From NCBI GenBank assembly GCA_013697395.1, contig JACCWY010000300.1, positions 1 through 17,700 on the forward strand: 17,700 nucleotides of DNA. The letters run 5' to 3'. Positions 1 to 7,127 of the stretch are shown piece by piece (the stretch's first letter is position 1; every line of letters starts with the position of its first letter). A program made the translations under genes and the position numbers. Under the pieces are notes generated by a model. The model searched no databases. It was not told the origin of the DNA and worked only from the letters and a program-made list of their open reading frames with translations. This DNA comes from Chloroflexota bacterium. GTDB taxonomy: Bacteria; Chloroflexota; Limnocylindria; QHBO01.

Positions 1-660
1 ACAGAGGGCAAAGACCTCCTCGAGGCGATGGCTCACGAACAGCACCGACGTCCCACGTGACCTGAGGCGCTCGACGATGGCGAAGAGCCGCTCGGTCTCA
101 TGCAGCGAAAGCGAGGCGGTCGGCTCGTCGAGGATCAGGAGCCGTGCTTCGGTCGACAGCGCTTTCGCAATCTCGATCAGCTGCTGATCGGCCATCGACA
201 GACCTCGGACAACCGCGGCCGGGTCGACATGCACCTCGAGCTCTCGGAAGATCTCCCCGGTCGCGCCGCTCATCGCTGCCCAGTCGATGCCAAAGCGCGC
301 AGTGGGCGGATGAGCCATGAACACGTTCTCGGCCACCGTGAGATCGGGGAACAGGCGCGGCTCCTGGTGCACTACGGCGATGCCGATATGGCGCGCCTGG
401 GCCGGACTTCGCAGCTGGACCGCGACGCCATCGAGCAGCGTTTCGCCGGCGTCGGGGAGATGGACTCCGGCAAGGATCTTGACCAGCGTGCTCTTCCCGG
501 CGCCGTTCTCGCCGACTAAGGCGTGAACCTCAGCGGGCGCAACCGCCAGAGAGACGTCCGAGAGCGCCTGGGTCGCCCCGAATCGCTTGGAGATCGAACG
601 CAGCTCGACACGAGGCACCGCTGGCCCCGGATCCGGTGCGTTACGCGCTCCCGCTGTCAC
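1..660 (-). CDS. Sugar ABC transporter ATP-binding protein, RbsA/XylG type (partial, N-terminal 220 residues)
   Basis: This is the first nucleotide-binding domain of a sugar-import ATPase of the RbsA/MglA/XylG type; these normally have two tandem domains in about 500 residues, and the rest lies beyond the window's left edge. Visible motifs are Walker A GENGAGKST (residues 50-58), the Q-loop VVHQE (96-100), the signature stretch LSMADQQLIEIAKAL (154-168), Walker B LLILDEP (174-180) and the H-loop histidine at 211. The GTG start at 660 overlaps the stop of the upstream DeoR-type regulator (GTGA), so the two are probably translationally coupled. It would energise uptake across the cytoplasmic membrane. 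Because it sits divergently from the rhamnose operon, L-rhamnose is the likely substrate, but that is inference; permease and binding-protein genes are not in view. Confidence 0.92.
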   Translation of the reverse strand, partial: MTAGARNAPDPGPAVPRVELRSISKRFGATQALSDVSLAVAPAEVHALVGENGAGKSTLVKILAGVHLPDAGETLLDGVAVQLRSPAQARHIGIAVVHQEPRLFPDLTVAENVFMAHPPTARFGIDWAAMSGATGEIFRELEVHVDPAAVVRGLSMADQQLIEIAKALSTEARLLILDEPTASLSLHETERLFAIVERLRSRGTSVLFVSHRLEEVFALC

Positions 661-1511
661 GAGCTGCCTGTGCGGCGGGTGCCGGACCGCGCGCGCGCGA
701 CCTCGCCAACATTCCCGGCAATCGTCAGCTCGATGCCGAAACGCCTGAGCGCATCCACCGTCGGCCCGGCCGGCGGAGCATCGGAGATGATTGTCGTCAG
801 CTCTTGAGTCGAGCAGAACGTGGCAAACGCGGCGCGCTCCCATTTCGTGTGATCGATGACACCGATGACCTGGCGGGCGTGAGTGGTCATCAGGCGCTTG
901 ATGTCGGCCTCTTCCTGCGTCGCGTCGCTGAGGCCCGACTCGATGGTGAAACCCGCCGCTCCCATGAAGGCACGCTGAATGTTCACCCGGCTGAAGAGTC
1001 CCTCGCCGAGTGGTCCGACCACTGACATTGCCTCCCATCGGACGAACCCGCCGGGCATGACGACCGTGATGCCGGGAACGCCCGCGAGCTCGGAAGCGAT
1101 GCGGAGCCCGTTCGTGATGACGGTGAGATGGACCCAACCGCCGCGGGCTCGCAGCTGACGGGCGATAGCCATTGCAGTCGTGCTGGCATCGAGGGCGACG
1201 CTCTCGCCATCGATCACGCTGGCCGCCGCGACGGCACCGATTCGGTCCTTCTCCGCGCGCTGGTACCGTTCCCGGACCTCGAAAGCACTCTCGGCCGAGC
1301 TGTCTGCGATTGCAAGCGCTCCGCCGTGTGCGCGCACGATTCGGCCCTCCGCCGCCAGGGCCTCGAGGTCCTTGCGAATCGTCACCGTCGAGACGTGCAT
1401 GCGCTCCGACAGGTCGGCGACGCGCGCACGCCCATGCTCGTGAATCGTCCGTGCAATCAGGTCCCGCCGCTCGCGGGTGAAGATCAGATTGCGGTCAGGG
1501 CGAGGCTGCAT
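657..1511 (-). CDS. DeoR-family transcriptional regulator, probable rhamnose regulator
   Basis: The protein has the DeoR/GlpR layout: an N-terminal winged helix-turn-helix (about residues 17-62, with VADLSERMHVSTVTIRKDL) followed by a sugar-phosphate-sensing domain with the motif LDASTT, a variant of the family's D-x-G-T-T phosphate loop. From the ATG at 1511 it is 284 residues, near the family norm. A GTG at 1577 is in frame, adds 22 residues and has a GGGGAG eight bases upstream, but a TTGACA promoter candidate would place transcription start around that codon, so I prefer 1511 (GGAG 11 bases upstream). Its stop overlaps the start of the ABC ATPase gene. It lies divergent from the rhamnose genes and is the natural candidate to repress both units and respond to a pathway phosphate ester. 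The ligand is inferred. Confidence 0.9.
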   Translation of the reverse strand: MQPRPDRNLIFTRERRDLIARTIHEHGRARVADLSERMHVSTVTIRKDLEALAAEGRIVRAHGGALAIADSSAESAFEVRERYQRAEKDRIGAVAAASVIDGESVALDASTTAMAIARQLRARGGWVHLTVITNGLRIASELAGVPGITVVMPGGFVRWEAMSVVGPLGEGLFSRVNIQRAFMGAAGFTIESGLSDATQEEADIKRLMTTHARQVIGVIDHTKWERAAFATFCSTQELTTIISDAPPAGPTVDALRRFGIELTIAGNVGEVARARSGTRRTGSS

Positions 1512-1575
1512 CGGTGGGCCGTCTCCACGACTGAAGCGGGTCGCGGCGACCGCTGCGACCGCTTTCGATCGGTGC

Positions 1576-1605
1576 ACAGTAATTGCTCCCCGTCCGCAAT
1601 GTCAA
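1576..1605 (-). promoter_or_regulatory. Candidate promoter for the regulator/ABC transporter unit
   Basis: Read on the minus strand there is a perfect -35 hexamer TTGACA (1605-1600) and, after 18 bases, TACTGT (1581-1576), which keeps the TA...T core of a -10 element. Transcription would start near 1570, upstream of the ATG at 1511. Spacing is slightly long and the -10 is weak, so this is a candidate only. Confidence 0.4.
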
Positions 1606-1625
1606 GAAAGATATTGAAAGCATTC
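1606..1625. promoter_or_regulatory. GAAAG direct repeat, possible DeoR-family operator
   Basis: GAAAG occurs at 1606-1610 and again at 1616-1620, exactly 10 bp apart, so the copies face the same side of the helix. On the minus strand it reads CTTTC, a repeat seen in operators of some DeoR-family regulators such as AgaR. It abuts the TTGACA element of the leftward promoter. Assignment to the neighbouring regulator is inference. Confidence 0.35.
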
Positions 1626-1631
1626 GTAATC

Positions 1632-1648
1632 TGTGGCAGGCTGCCACA
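1632..1648. promoter_or_regulatory. Perfect 17-bp palindrome, candidate operator upstream of rhaI
   Basis: TGTGGCAG-G-CTGCCACA is a perfect 8-bp inverted repeat around one central base, the strongest dyad in the divergent intergenic region. It ends 18 bp before the rhaI ribosome binding site. It could be a dimer-binding operator for the rhamnose operon; as RNA it could also form a 7-bp hairpin with a 3-base loop in the leader. Confidence 0.5.
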
Positions 1649-1666
1649 ATACGCGGTCTGAAGCAC

Positions 1667-1672
1667 GAGGAG
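1667..1672 (+). promoter_or_regulatory. Ribosome binding site that decides the rhaI start
   Basis: GAGGAG lies nine bases before the TTG at 1682. This supports 1682 over the in-frame TTG at 1583, which would put the operator palindrome inside the coding region. Confidence 0.6.
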
Positions 1673-1681
1673 TCGAGGACT

Positions 1682-2860
1682 TTGACGGCGATTTCTCACG
1701 CCCCGAAGGCGATCGGTTCTACGCTCAAGGGTCAGCACATCGAGCTGCCTTCCTGGGCGTTCGGAAACTCCGGGACCCGCTTCAAGGTCTTTGCGCAACC
1801 TGGGGTTCCGCGGGATCCCTACGAGAAGCTCGCGGACGCCGCCCAGGTTCATCGCTACACGGGAGTCGCGCCGAGCGTCGCGCTCCACATCCCGTGGGAT
1901 CGTGTCGACGACTACGCGGATCTCGGCCGGCACGGCGCTGAGCTCGGCGTAGCGCTGGGCACGATTAACTCCAACACGTTCCAGGACAACGACTACATGT
2001 TGGGGAGCGTGTGCAACCCGGATCCGGCGATCCGCCGAAGGGCCCTCGACCACCTTCTCGATTGCGTCGACATCATGGATGCGACCGGCTCACGCGATCT
2101 GAAACTCTGGTTCGCGGATGGCACGAACTATCCGGGTCAGGACGATCTACGCGCGCGCCAGGATCGGCTGGCGGAGGTGCTGGCAGCGGTCTATGACCGG
2201 CTTGGACCCGACCAGCGGATCGTTCTCGAATATAAGCTGTTTGAGCCTGCCTTCTACAGCACAGACGTCCCCGATTGGGGAACGGCCTTCGCACACTGCC
2301 TGCAGCTCGGGCCGAAGGCCAAAGTGGTCGTCGACACAGGTCACCACGCGCCGGGCACAAACATCGAGTTCATCGTCGCGTTCCTGCTTCGCGCCGACAA
2401 GCTCGGTGCCTTCGACTTCAACTCGCGTTTCTACGCCGACGACGACCTGATGGTCGGCTCGGCCGACCCGTTCCAGCTGTTCCGGATCATGCATGAGGTC
2501 GTCGGTGGTGGCGGACTCGAGCCCGACGTCGAGGTTTTGTTCATGCTCGACCAGTGCCACAACATCGAGCCGAAGGTTCCGGGCCAGATCCGCTCGGTGA
2601 TGAACGTTCAAGAGGCGACCGCCAAGGCGCTGCTCGTGGACCGTTTGGCGCTCTCCGCGGCACAGGCCGCTGGTGACGTGCTGGGCGCAAATGCGGTTTT
2701 GATGGATGCATACAACACGGACGTCCGGCCGATGCTCGCCGGCATCCGAGAGGAGATGGGCCTCGACCCCGATCCCCTCGGGGCCTATGGGCGATCCGGC
2801 TACGCAGAGCGGATCGTCGCCGAGCGCGTCGGCAGGGCGCAGGCTGGCTGGGGAGCGTGA
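1682..2860 (+). CDS. rhaI: L-rhamnose isomerase, RhaI type
   Basis: Converts L-rhamnose to L-rhamnulose in the cytoplasm, the first step of the pathway. The 392-residue protein from the TTG at 1682 has the TIM-barrel xylose-isomerase-like core of the RhaI family (Pseudomonas stutzeri type, not E. coli RhaA). Landmarks are LPSWAFGNSGTRF (22-34), LHIPWD (68-73), LKLWFADGTNYPGQDD (140-155), EYKLFEPAFY (183-192, with metal ligand E183), VVDTGHHAPGTNIE (216-229, D218 and H221) and FDFNSRFYADDDL (244-256). The family His of the last block (FHFN in P. stutzeri, as I recall it) is Asp here. An in-frame TTG at 1583 is disfavoured because it covers the intergenic operator region. The stop overlaps the rhaEW start (GTGA), and it is the first gene of a six-gene operon. 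Confidence 0.93.
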   Translation: MTAISHAPKAIGSTLKGQHIELPSWAFGNSGTRFKVFAQPGVPRDPYEKLADAAQVHRYTGVAPSVALHIPWDRVDDYADLGRHGAELGVALGTINSNTFQDNDYMLGSVCNPDPAIRRRALDHLLDCVDIMDATGSRDLKLWFADGTNYPGQDDLRARQDRLAEVLAAVYDRLGPDQRIVLEYKLFEPAFYSTDVPDWGTAFAHCLQLGPKAKVVVDTGHHAPGTNIEFIVAFLLRADKLGAFDFNSRFYADDDLMVGSADPFQLFRIMHEVVGGGGLEPDVEVLFMLDQCHNIEPKVPGQIRSVMNVQEATAKALLVDRLALSAAQAAGDVLGANAVLMDAYNTDVRPMLAGIREEMGLDPDPLGAYGRSGYAERIVAERVGRAQAGWGA

Positions 2861-4929
2861 GCGTCACGACCGAGGCTCAGGCCTCCGAGGGCTCGCTGGA
2901 GTCCCCTGTCGCACAGCTCATCGAGCGATCGGTTCGGCTCGGCTCGGACCCGACCGTGACGAACTACGCCGGTGGCAACACATCGGCCAAGGGGTCCTCC
3001 ATCGATCCGGCAACCGGCCGGCCGATCGATCTGCTCTGGGTCAAGGGTTCGGGTGGCGATCTCGGCACCCTGACCGAGGCCGGACTCGCCGTGCTGCGCC
3101 TCGATCGGCTGCGGGCCCTCGTCGACGTTTACCCCGGCGTGGAACGCGAGGATCAGATGGTGGCCGCGTTCGACTACTGCCTGCATGGGCGTGGCGGTGC
3201 TGCGCCATCGATCGACACGGCCATGCACGGCCTCATGGAAGCGGCCCACGTCGATCACCTTCATCCGGACGCCGGAATCGCGCTGGCGACGGCGGCGGAC
3301 GGCGAGGACCTGGCGCGCCGGATCTTCGGCGAGCGCGTCGCGTGGGTGCCCTGGCGCCGTCCGGGCTTTCAGCTCGGCCTCGACATCGCCGCCGTGGCGC
3401 GAGAGCATCCGCATGCCATCGGCGTCATCCTGGGGGGGCACGGGATCACCGCCTGGGGCGATACCTCTGAGCAATGCGAGGCGAACTCGATGGAGATCAT
3501 TCGCACTGCCGAGCGGTACATCGCCAAGCATGGCACGCCTGAGCCGCTAGGCGCCGTGATCCCGGGCTACGAGCCACTCCCAGAAGACCGCCGTCGAGCC
3601 CGAGCGGCCGCCCTGATGCCGATCCTCCGGGGGCTCCTGTCCACGGATCGTCCGCAGGTCGGGGCGTACACGGACGCGGACGTCGTCCTCGATTTCGTCG
3701 CGCGCGAGGCGCATCCGCGGCTGGCGGCGTTGGGCACGTCATGTCCCGACCATTTCCTGCGAACCAAGATTCGCCCGCTCGTGCTCGATCTGCCCCGCTC
3801 TGCGCCGATCGAGCAGGTCACCGAGCGGCTCCGCGAGCTCCACTCGGCGTATCGCGATGACTATCTCGCCTACTACCAGCGACACGCCGATGCTGCCACG
3901 CCGCCGATGCGCGGTGCCGACCCCGCGATCGTGCTGGTGCCCGGGGTTGGCATGTTCAGCTTCGGTGCGAACCGGCAGACGGCCCGGGTCGCCGGCGAGT
4001 TCTACGTCAACGCCATCAACGTGATGCGTGGAGCCGAGGCCGTTTCGACGTACTCCCCCATTCCCGAGGCGGAGAAGTTCCGTATCGAGTACTGGGCGCT
4101 GGAGGAGGCAAAGCTGGCACGAATGCCGAAAGCAAAGCCCCTGGCCACGCGGATTGCGTTCGTCACCGGAGGCGGGTCCGGCATCGGCAAGGCGATCGCC
4201 CAGCGGCTTGCTGCCGAGGGCGCCTGCGTCGTCGTGGCCGACATTGACGAAGGAAGCGCCCTAGAGGTCGCCCGCGAGATCGGCGGATCTGATGTCGCGA
4301 TTGGTGTCCAGGCGGATGTCACAGACGAGGCGCAGGTCGTCGCCGCGCTCCAGGCTACCGTCCTCGCGTTCGGCGGAGTCGACTTGGTCGTGAATAACGC
4401 CGGTCTGTCGATCTCGAAGCCATTGCTCGAAACGTCGCTCGGCGACTGGGACGTCCAGCACGACGTCATGGCCCGAGGATCCTTTCTTGTCAGCCGCGAG
4501 GCCGTGCGGATCATGGTCGATCAGGACCTTGGCGGCGACATCGTCTACATCGCCAGCAAGAACGCGCTGTTCGCCGGGCCCAACAACATCGCGTACGGCG
4601 CGGCCAAGGCGGACCAGTCGCACCAGGTGCGCCTCCTCGCGGCCGAGCTTGGCCAATACGGCATTCGGGTCAACGGCATCAACCCCGATGGCGTCGTCCG
4701 TGGTTCCGGGATCTTTGCCAAGGGATGGGGCGCTGATCGCGCGCGGGTGTACGGGGTTCCGGAAGACAAGCTCGGCGAGTTCTACGCCCAGCGCACGCTC
4801 CTGAAGAAGGAGGTGCTGCCGGAGCACGTTGCGGCTGCCGTCTTCGCCCTGGTCGGCGGCGACCTCAGCCAGACCACCGGACTCCACATCCCGGTCGACG
4901 CCGGAGTCGCCGCCGCGTTCCTGCGGTGA
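2857..4929 (+). CDS. rhaEW: Bifunctional L-rhamnulose-1-phosphate aldolase / L-lactaldehyde dehydrogenase (RhaEW type)
   Basis: A 690-residue fusion. Residues 1 to about 425 form a class II (zinc) aldolase with YAGGNTSAKG (37-46), acidic residue D120, zinc histidines in HVDHLHPDAG (H134, H136) and GGHG (H195). Residues 430-690 are a complete short-chain dehydrogenase: nucleotide loop TGGGSGIG (437-444), NNAG (513-516), catalytic S567, Y580 and K584 in YGAAK. The aldolase splits L-rhamnulose-1-phosphate into DHAP and L-lactaldehyde; the dehydrogenase oxidises lactaldehyde to L-lactate with NAD. This matches the RhaEW family described for rhamnose regulons of Chloroflexi, Actinobacteria and Bacillus. 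It overlaps rhaI and rhaB by GTGA at both ends. The presence of lactate-oxidising genes downstream supports lactate as the product. Confidence 0.93.
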   Translation: MSVTTEAQASEGSLESPVAQLIERSVRLGSDPTVTNYAGGNTSAKGSSIDPATGRPIDLLWVKGSGGDLGTLTEAGLAVLRLDRLRALVDVYPGVEREDQMVAAFDYCLHGRGGAAPSIDTAMHGLMEAAHVDHLHPDAGIALATAADGEDLARRIFGERVAWVPWRRPGFQLGLDIAAVAREHPHAIGVILGGHGITAWGDTSEQCEANSMEIIRTAERYIAKHGTPEPLGAVIPGYEPLPEDRRRARAAALMPILRGLLSTDRPQVGAYTDADVVLDFVAREAHPRLAALGTSCPDHFLRTKIRPLVLDLPRSAPIEQVTERLRELHSAYRDDYLAYYQRHADAATPPMRGADPAIVLVPGVGMFSFGANRQTARVAGEFYVNAINVMRGAEAVSTYSPIPEAEKFRIEYWALEEAKLARMPKAKPLATRIAFVTGGGSGIGKAIAQRLAAEGACVVVADIDEGSALEVAREIGGSDVAIGVQADVTDEAQVVAALQATVLAFGGVDLVVNNAGLSISKPLLETSLGDWDVQHDVMARGSFLVSREAVRIMVDQDLGGDIVYIASKNALFAGPNNIAYGAAKADQSHQVRLLAAELGQYGIRVNGINPDGVVRGSGIFAKGWGADRARVYGVPEDKLGEFYAQRTLLKKEVLPEHVAAAVFALVGGDLSQTTGLHIPVDAGVAAAFLR

Positions 4930-6383
4930 GCGCTCGAACGGCGGGCTCGGGTACCGTCGCCGCCGTCGATCTGGGGGCCTCGTCAGGCAGAGTGATCACC
5001 GCCCGGGTCGGACCGGGCACGCTATCGCTGGAGGAGGTCCACCGCTTCTCGAACACTCCCGTCGAGCTGCCCGATGGGCTTCATTGGGACATCCTCGGCA
5101 TCTTCCGCGAGGTGATCGAGGGACTCAGGCGCGCCGGCAGGACGGCGCCCGAGCTCATGAGTGTCGGCATCGACTCCTGGGCGATCGACTATGGCCTGCT
5201 GGACGCCGACGGCCGGCTACTCGGCAACCCGTACACCTATCGAGACGGACGATCGGCACGGGGCGTCGAAGAGGTCCACGCACTCGTCTCGCCGGAACGG
5301 CTCTACGCTCGCACGGGGCTCCAGTTCCTGCCCTTCAACACGATCTATCAGCTCGCGGCCGCTCGCGGCACAGCGGAGCTGGACGCCGCTCGAACCATCC
5401 TTCTCATTCCGGACCTCATCGGGTACTGGCTCAGCGGACAGCGCGTTGCGGAGGTGACAAACGCCTCGACCACCGGCCTGTTCGATATCGATCGCCAATC
5501 GTGGGCAGACGACCTGGTCGATGAGCTGGAACTTCCGAGAGCTGCTCTGCCGCCGTTGGCGCCGGCAGGCGATCGGATCGGGCCTCTGCAATCTCGGGTG
5601 ACCGAGGCCGCCGGCCTGCCGCACGATGTCGAGCTCACCCTCGTCGGCTCCCATGACACGGCCTCGGCGGTGGTGGGCGTGCCGGCCGAGGACGATAAGT
5701 ACGCGTACATCTCGTGTGGGACGTGGGCCTTGGTCGGTGTCGAGCTCGAGCACCCGGTGCGCAGCGACGAGAGCCGCTCGGCGAACTTCACGAACGAGGC
5801 TGGCGTGGACGGGCGTGTCCGCTACCTGCGCAACGTCACCGGCCTCTGGCTCCTTGACGAGAGCTTTCGCGCCTGGGAGAGGAGCGGCGTTCCCTCGGAT
5901 CTCACCGAGCTGCTGCATGCCGCCGCTGCGCTGCCACCCGGCGGAGCGGTGATCGATCCGAATGACCCGACCTTCCTGCCGCCCGGCGACATGCCGGCAC
6001 GAATCGTTGACGCATGCCGGCGCGCCGGCCAGCCCGTGCCGGCGTCCCGTGCGGCATTGGTGCGCTGCATCCTGGAGAGCCTCGCGTCGACGTTTGGCCA
6101 GACGGTCCGGGAGGCGTCACTGTTGTCGGGGCGGTCTGTGAGGCGCGTGCACGTCGTCGGAGGCGGAAGCCGCAACACGCTCCTCTGCCAGCTCACCGCG
6201 GATGCGTGTGAGCTCCCGGTCGTCGCCGGACCCGTGGAGGCCACAGCCATCGGCAACGTGCTCGTCCAGGGCCGGGCGCTCGGGCTCGTCGAGGGTGACC
6301 TGTCCGACCTGCGAGCACTCGTGCGCGCGACACATCCGTTGCGTACCTACGAGCCACACGCTCAGCTGGCTGTGCGGACCTGA
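4926..6383 (+). CDS. rhaB: L-rhamnulokinase
   Basis: An FGGY-family sugar kinase of 485 residues, the usual RhaB length. It transfers the ATP gamma-phosphate to L-rhamnulose O-1, the step between RhaI and RhaEW. The N-terminal phosphate loop DLGASSGR is at 15-22, the RhaB-type sugar-binding block GIDSWAIDYGLLDADGRLL at 81-99, catalytic base D244 in GSHDTASAV, and the adenine-side motifs YISCGTWAL (261-269) and VVGGGSRN near residue 410. The GTG start overlaps the rhaEW stop. A second RhaB-type kinase lies in the fucose cluster at 12233-13729; this copy, placed between rhaEW and lutA, is the one expected to act on rhamnulose. Confidence 0.92.
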   Translation: MSARTAGSGTVAAVDLGASSGRVITARVGPGTLSLEEVHRFSNTPVELPDGLHWDILGIFREVIEGLRRAGRTAPELMSVGIDSWAIDYGLLDADGRLLGNPYTYRDGRSARGVEEVHALVSPERLYARTGLQFLPFNTIYQLAAARGTAELDAARTILLIPDLIGYWLSGQRVAEVTNASTTGLFDIDRQSWADDLVDELELPRAALPPLAPAGDRIGPLQSRVTEAAGLPHDVELTLVGSHDTASAVVGVPAEDDKYAYISCGTWALVGVELEHPVRSDESRSANFTNEAGVDGRVRYLRNVTGLWLLDESFRAWERSGVPSDLTELLHAAAALPPGGAVIDPNDPTFLPPGDMPARIVDACRRAGQPVPASRAALVRCILESLASTFGQTVREASLLSGRSVRRVHVVGGGSRNTLLCQLTADACELPVVAGPVEATAIGNVLVQGRALGLVEGDLSDLRALVRATHPLRTYEPHAQLAVRT

Positions 6384-6389
6384 TCACCG

Positions 6390-7127
6390 ATGCGCATCGC
6401 GCTCTTCATCACCTGTTTCAACGACCTGCTCTTCCCCGAGGTCGGGCGCGCCGTGGTGACCCTCCTCGGCAGGCTGGGCTACGAAGTCGAGTTTCCGGCA
6501 GGCCAGACCTGCTGCGGACAGATGCACTTCAACTCGGGCTACCGGGACGAGTGCATCCCGCTCGTGCGACGCTTCACCGATGCCTTTGAGGGCTACGACG
6601 CAGTCGTGACGCCCTCGGCCTCGTGCGCGGCCATGGTGCGGCATCACCACGGGACCGTGGCCGGCGAAGCTGGTGACTCGTCGCTGGTCGACGCGGTCGG
6701 GATTGTCGCGCCCAGGGTCTACGAGCTGTCAGAGTTCCTCGTCGACGTGCTCGGCGTCACGGACGTGGGCGCCCGCTTTGCACACACCGTGGCGCTCCAT
6801 CCGACGTGCCATTCGCAGCGGCTGCTGCGCGTGGGCGATCGCCCATCACGACTTCTGAATGCGGTTGACGGACTCACCCTCGTCGATCTGCCGAATGCCG
6901 AGGAGTGCTGCGGCTTCGGCGGCATGTTCGCGGTGAAGAACGCGGCGACCTCGGTCGCGATGGGGATGGATAAAGTCGACCACGTTCATGCATCCGGAGC
7001 CGAAGTCCTCACCGCCGCCGATACCTCTTGCCTGATGCACATCGGCGGCCTCCTATCGCGTCAGGGCAGCCCTGTGCGCGTCATGCACCTGGCGGAGATC
7101 CTGGCCGAAACTGGCACCGAGCGATGA
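6390..7127 (+). CDS. lutA: L-lactate utilisation protein LutA (CCG-domain iron-sulfur subunit)
   Basis: A 245-residue protein with two cysteine-rich CCG domains: TCCGQMHFNSG (40-50) with C79, and HPTCHSQR (137-144) with ECCGFGG (172-178); C9 and C214 are further candidates. This is the LutA/YkgE family, one of three subunits of the LutABC complex that oxidises L-lactate to pyruvate. It starts six bases after the rhaB stop, without a strong ribosome binding site, and its stop overlaps the lutB start (ATGA). Its place behind rhaEW indicates that lactate made from rhamnose is oxidised further to pyruvate and not simply excreted. Confidence 0.92.
   Translation: MRIALFITCFNDLLFPEVGRAVVTLLGRLGYEVEFPAGQTCCGQMHFNSGYRDECIPLVRRFTDAFEGYDAVVTPSASCAAMVRHHHGTVAGEAGDSSLVDAVGIVAPRVYELSEFLVDVLGVTDVGARFAHTVALHPTCHSQRLLRVGDRPSRLLNAVDGLTLVDLPNAEECCGFGGMFAVKNAATSVAMGMDKVDHVHASGAEVLTAADTSCLMHIGGLLSRQGSPVRVMHLAEILAETGTER

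Noticed and set aside
1583..1681. Longer rhaI reading from the TTG at 1583
   Set aside because: It would cover the divergent regulatory region and palindrome; the TTG at 1682 has a well-spaced GAGGAG, and the family homology starts shortly after it.
7028..7123. N-terminal extension of lutB from 7028
   Set aside because: It lies wholly inside lutA in another frame; the ATG at 7124 gives a neat ATGA overlap and a normal LutB N-terminus.
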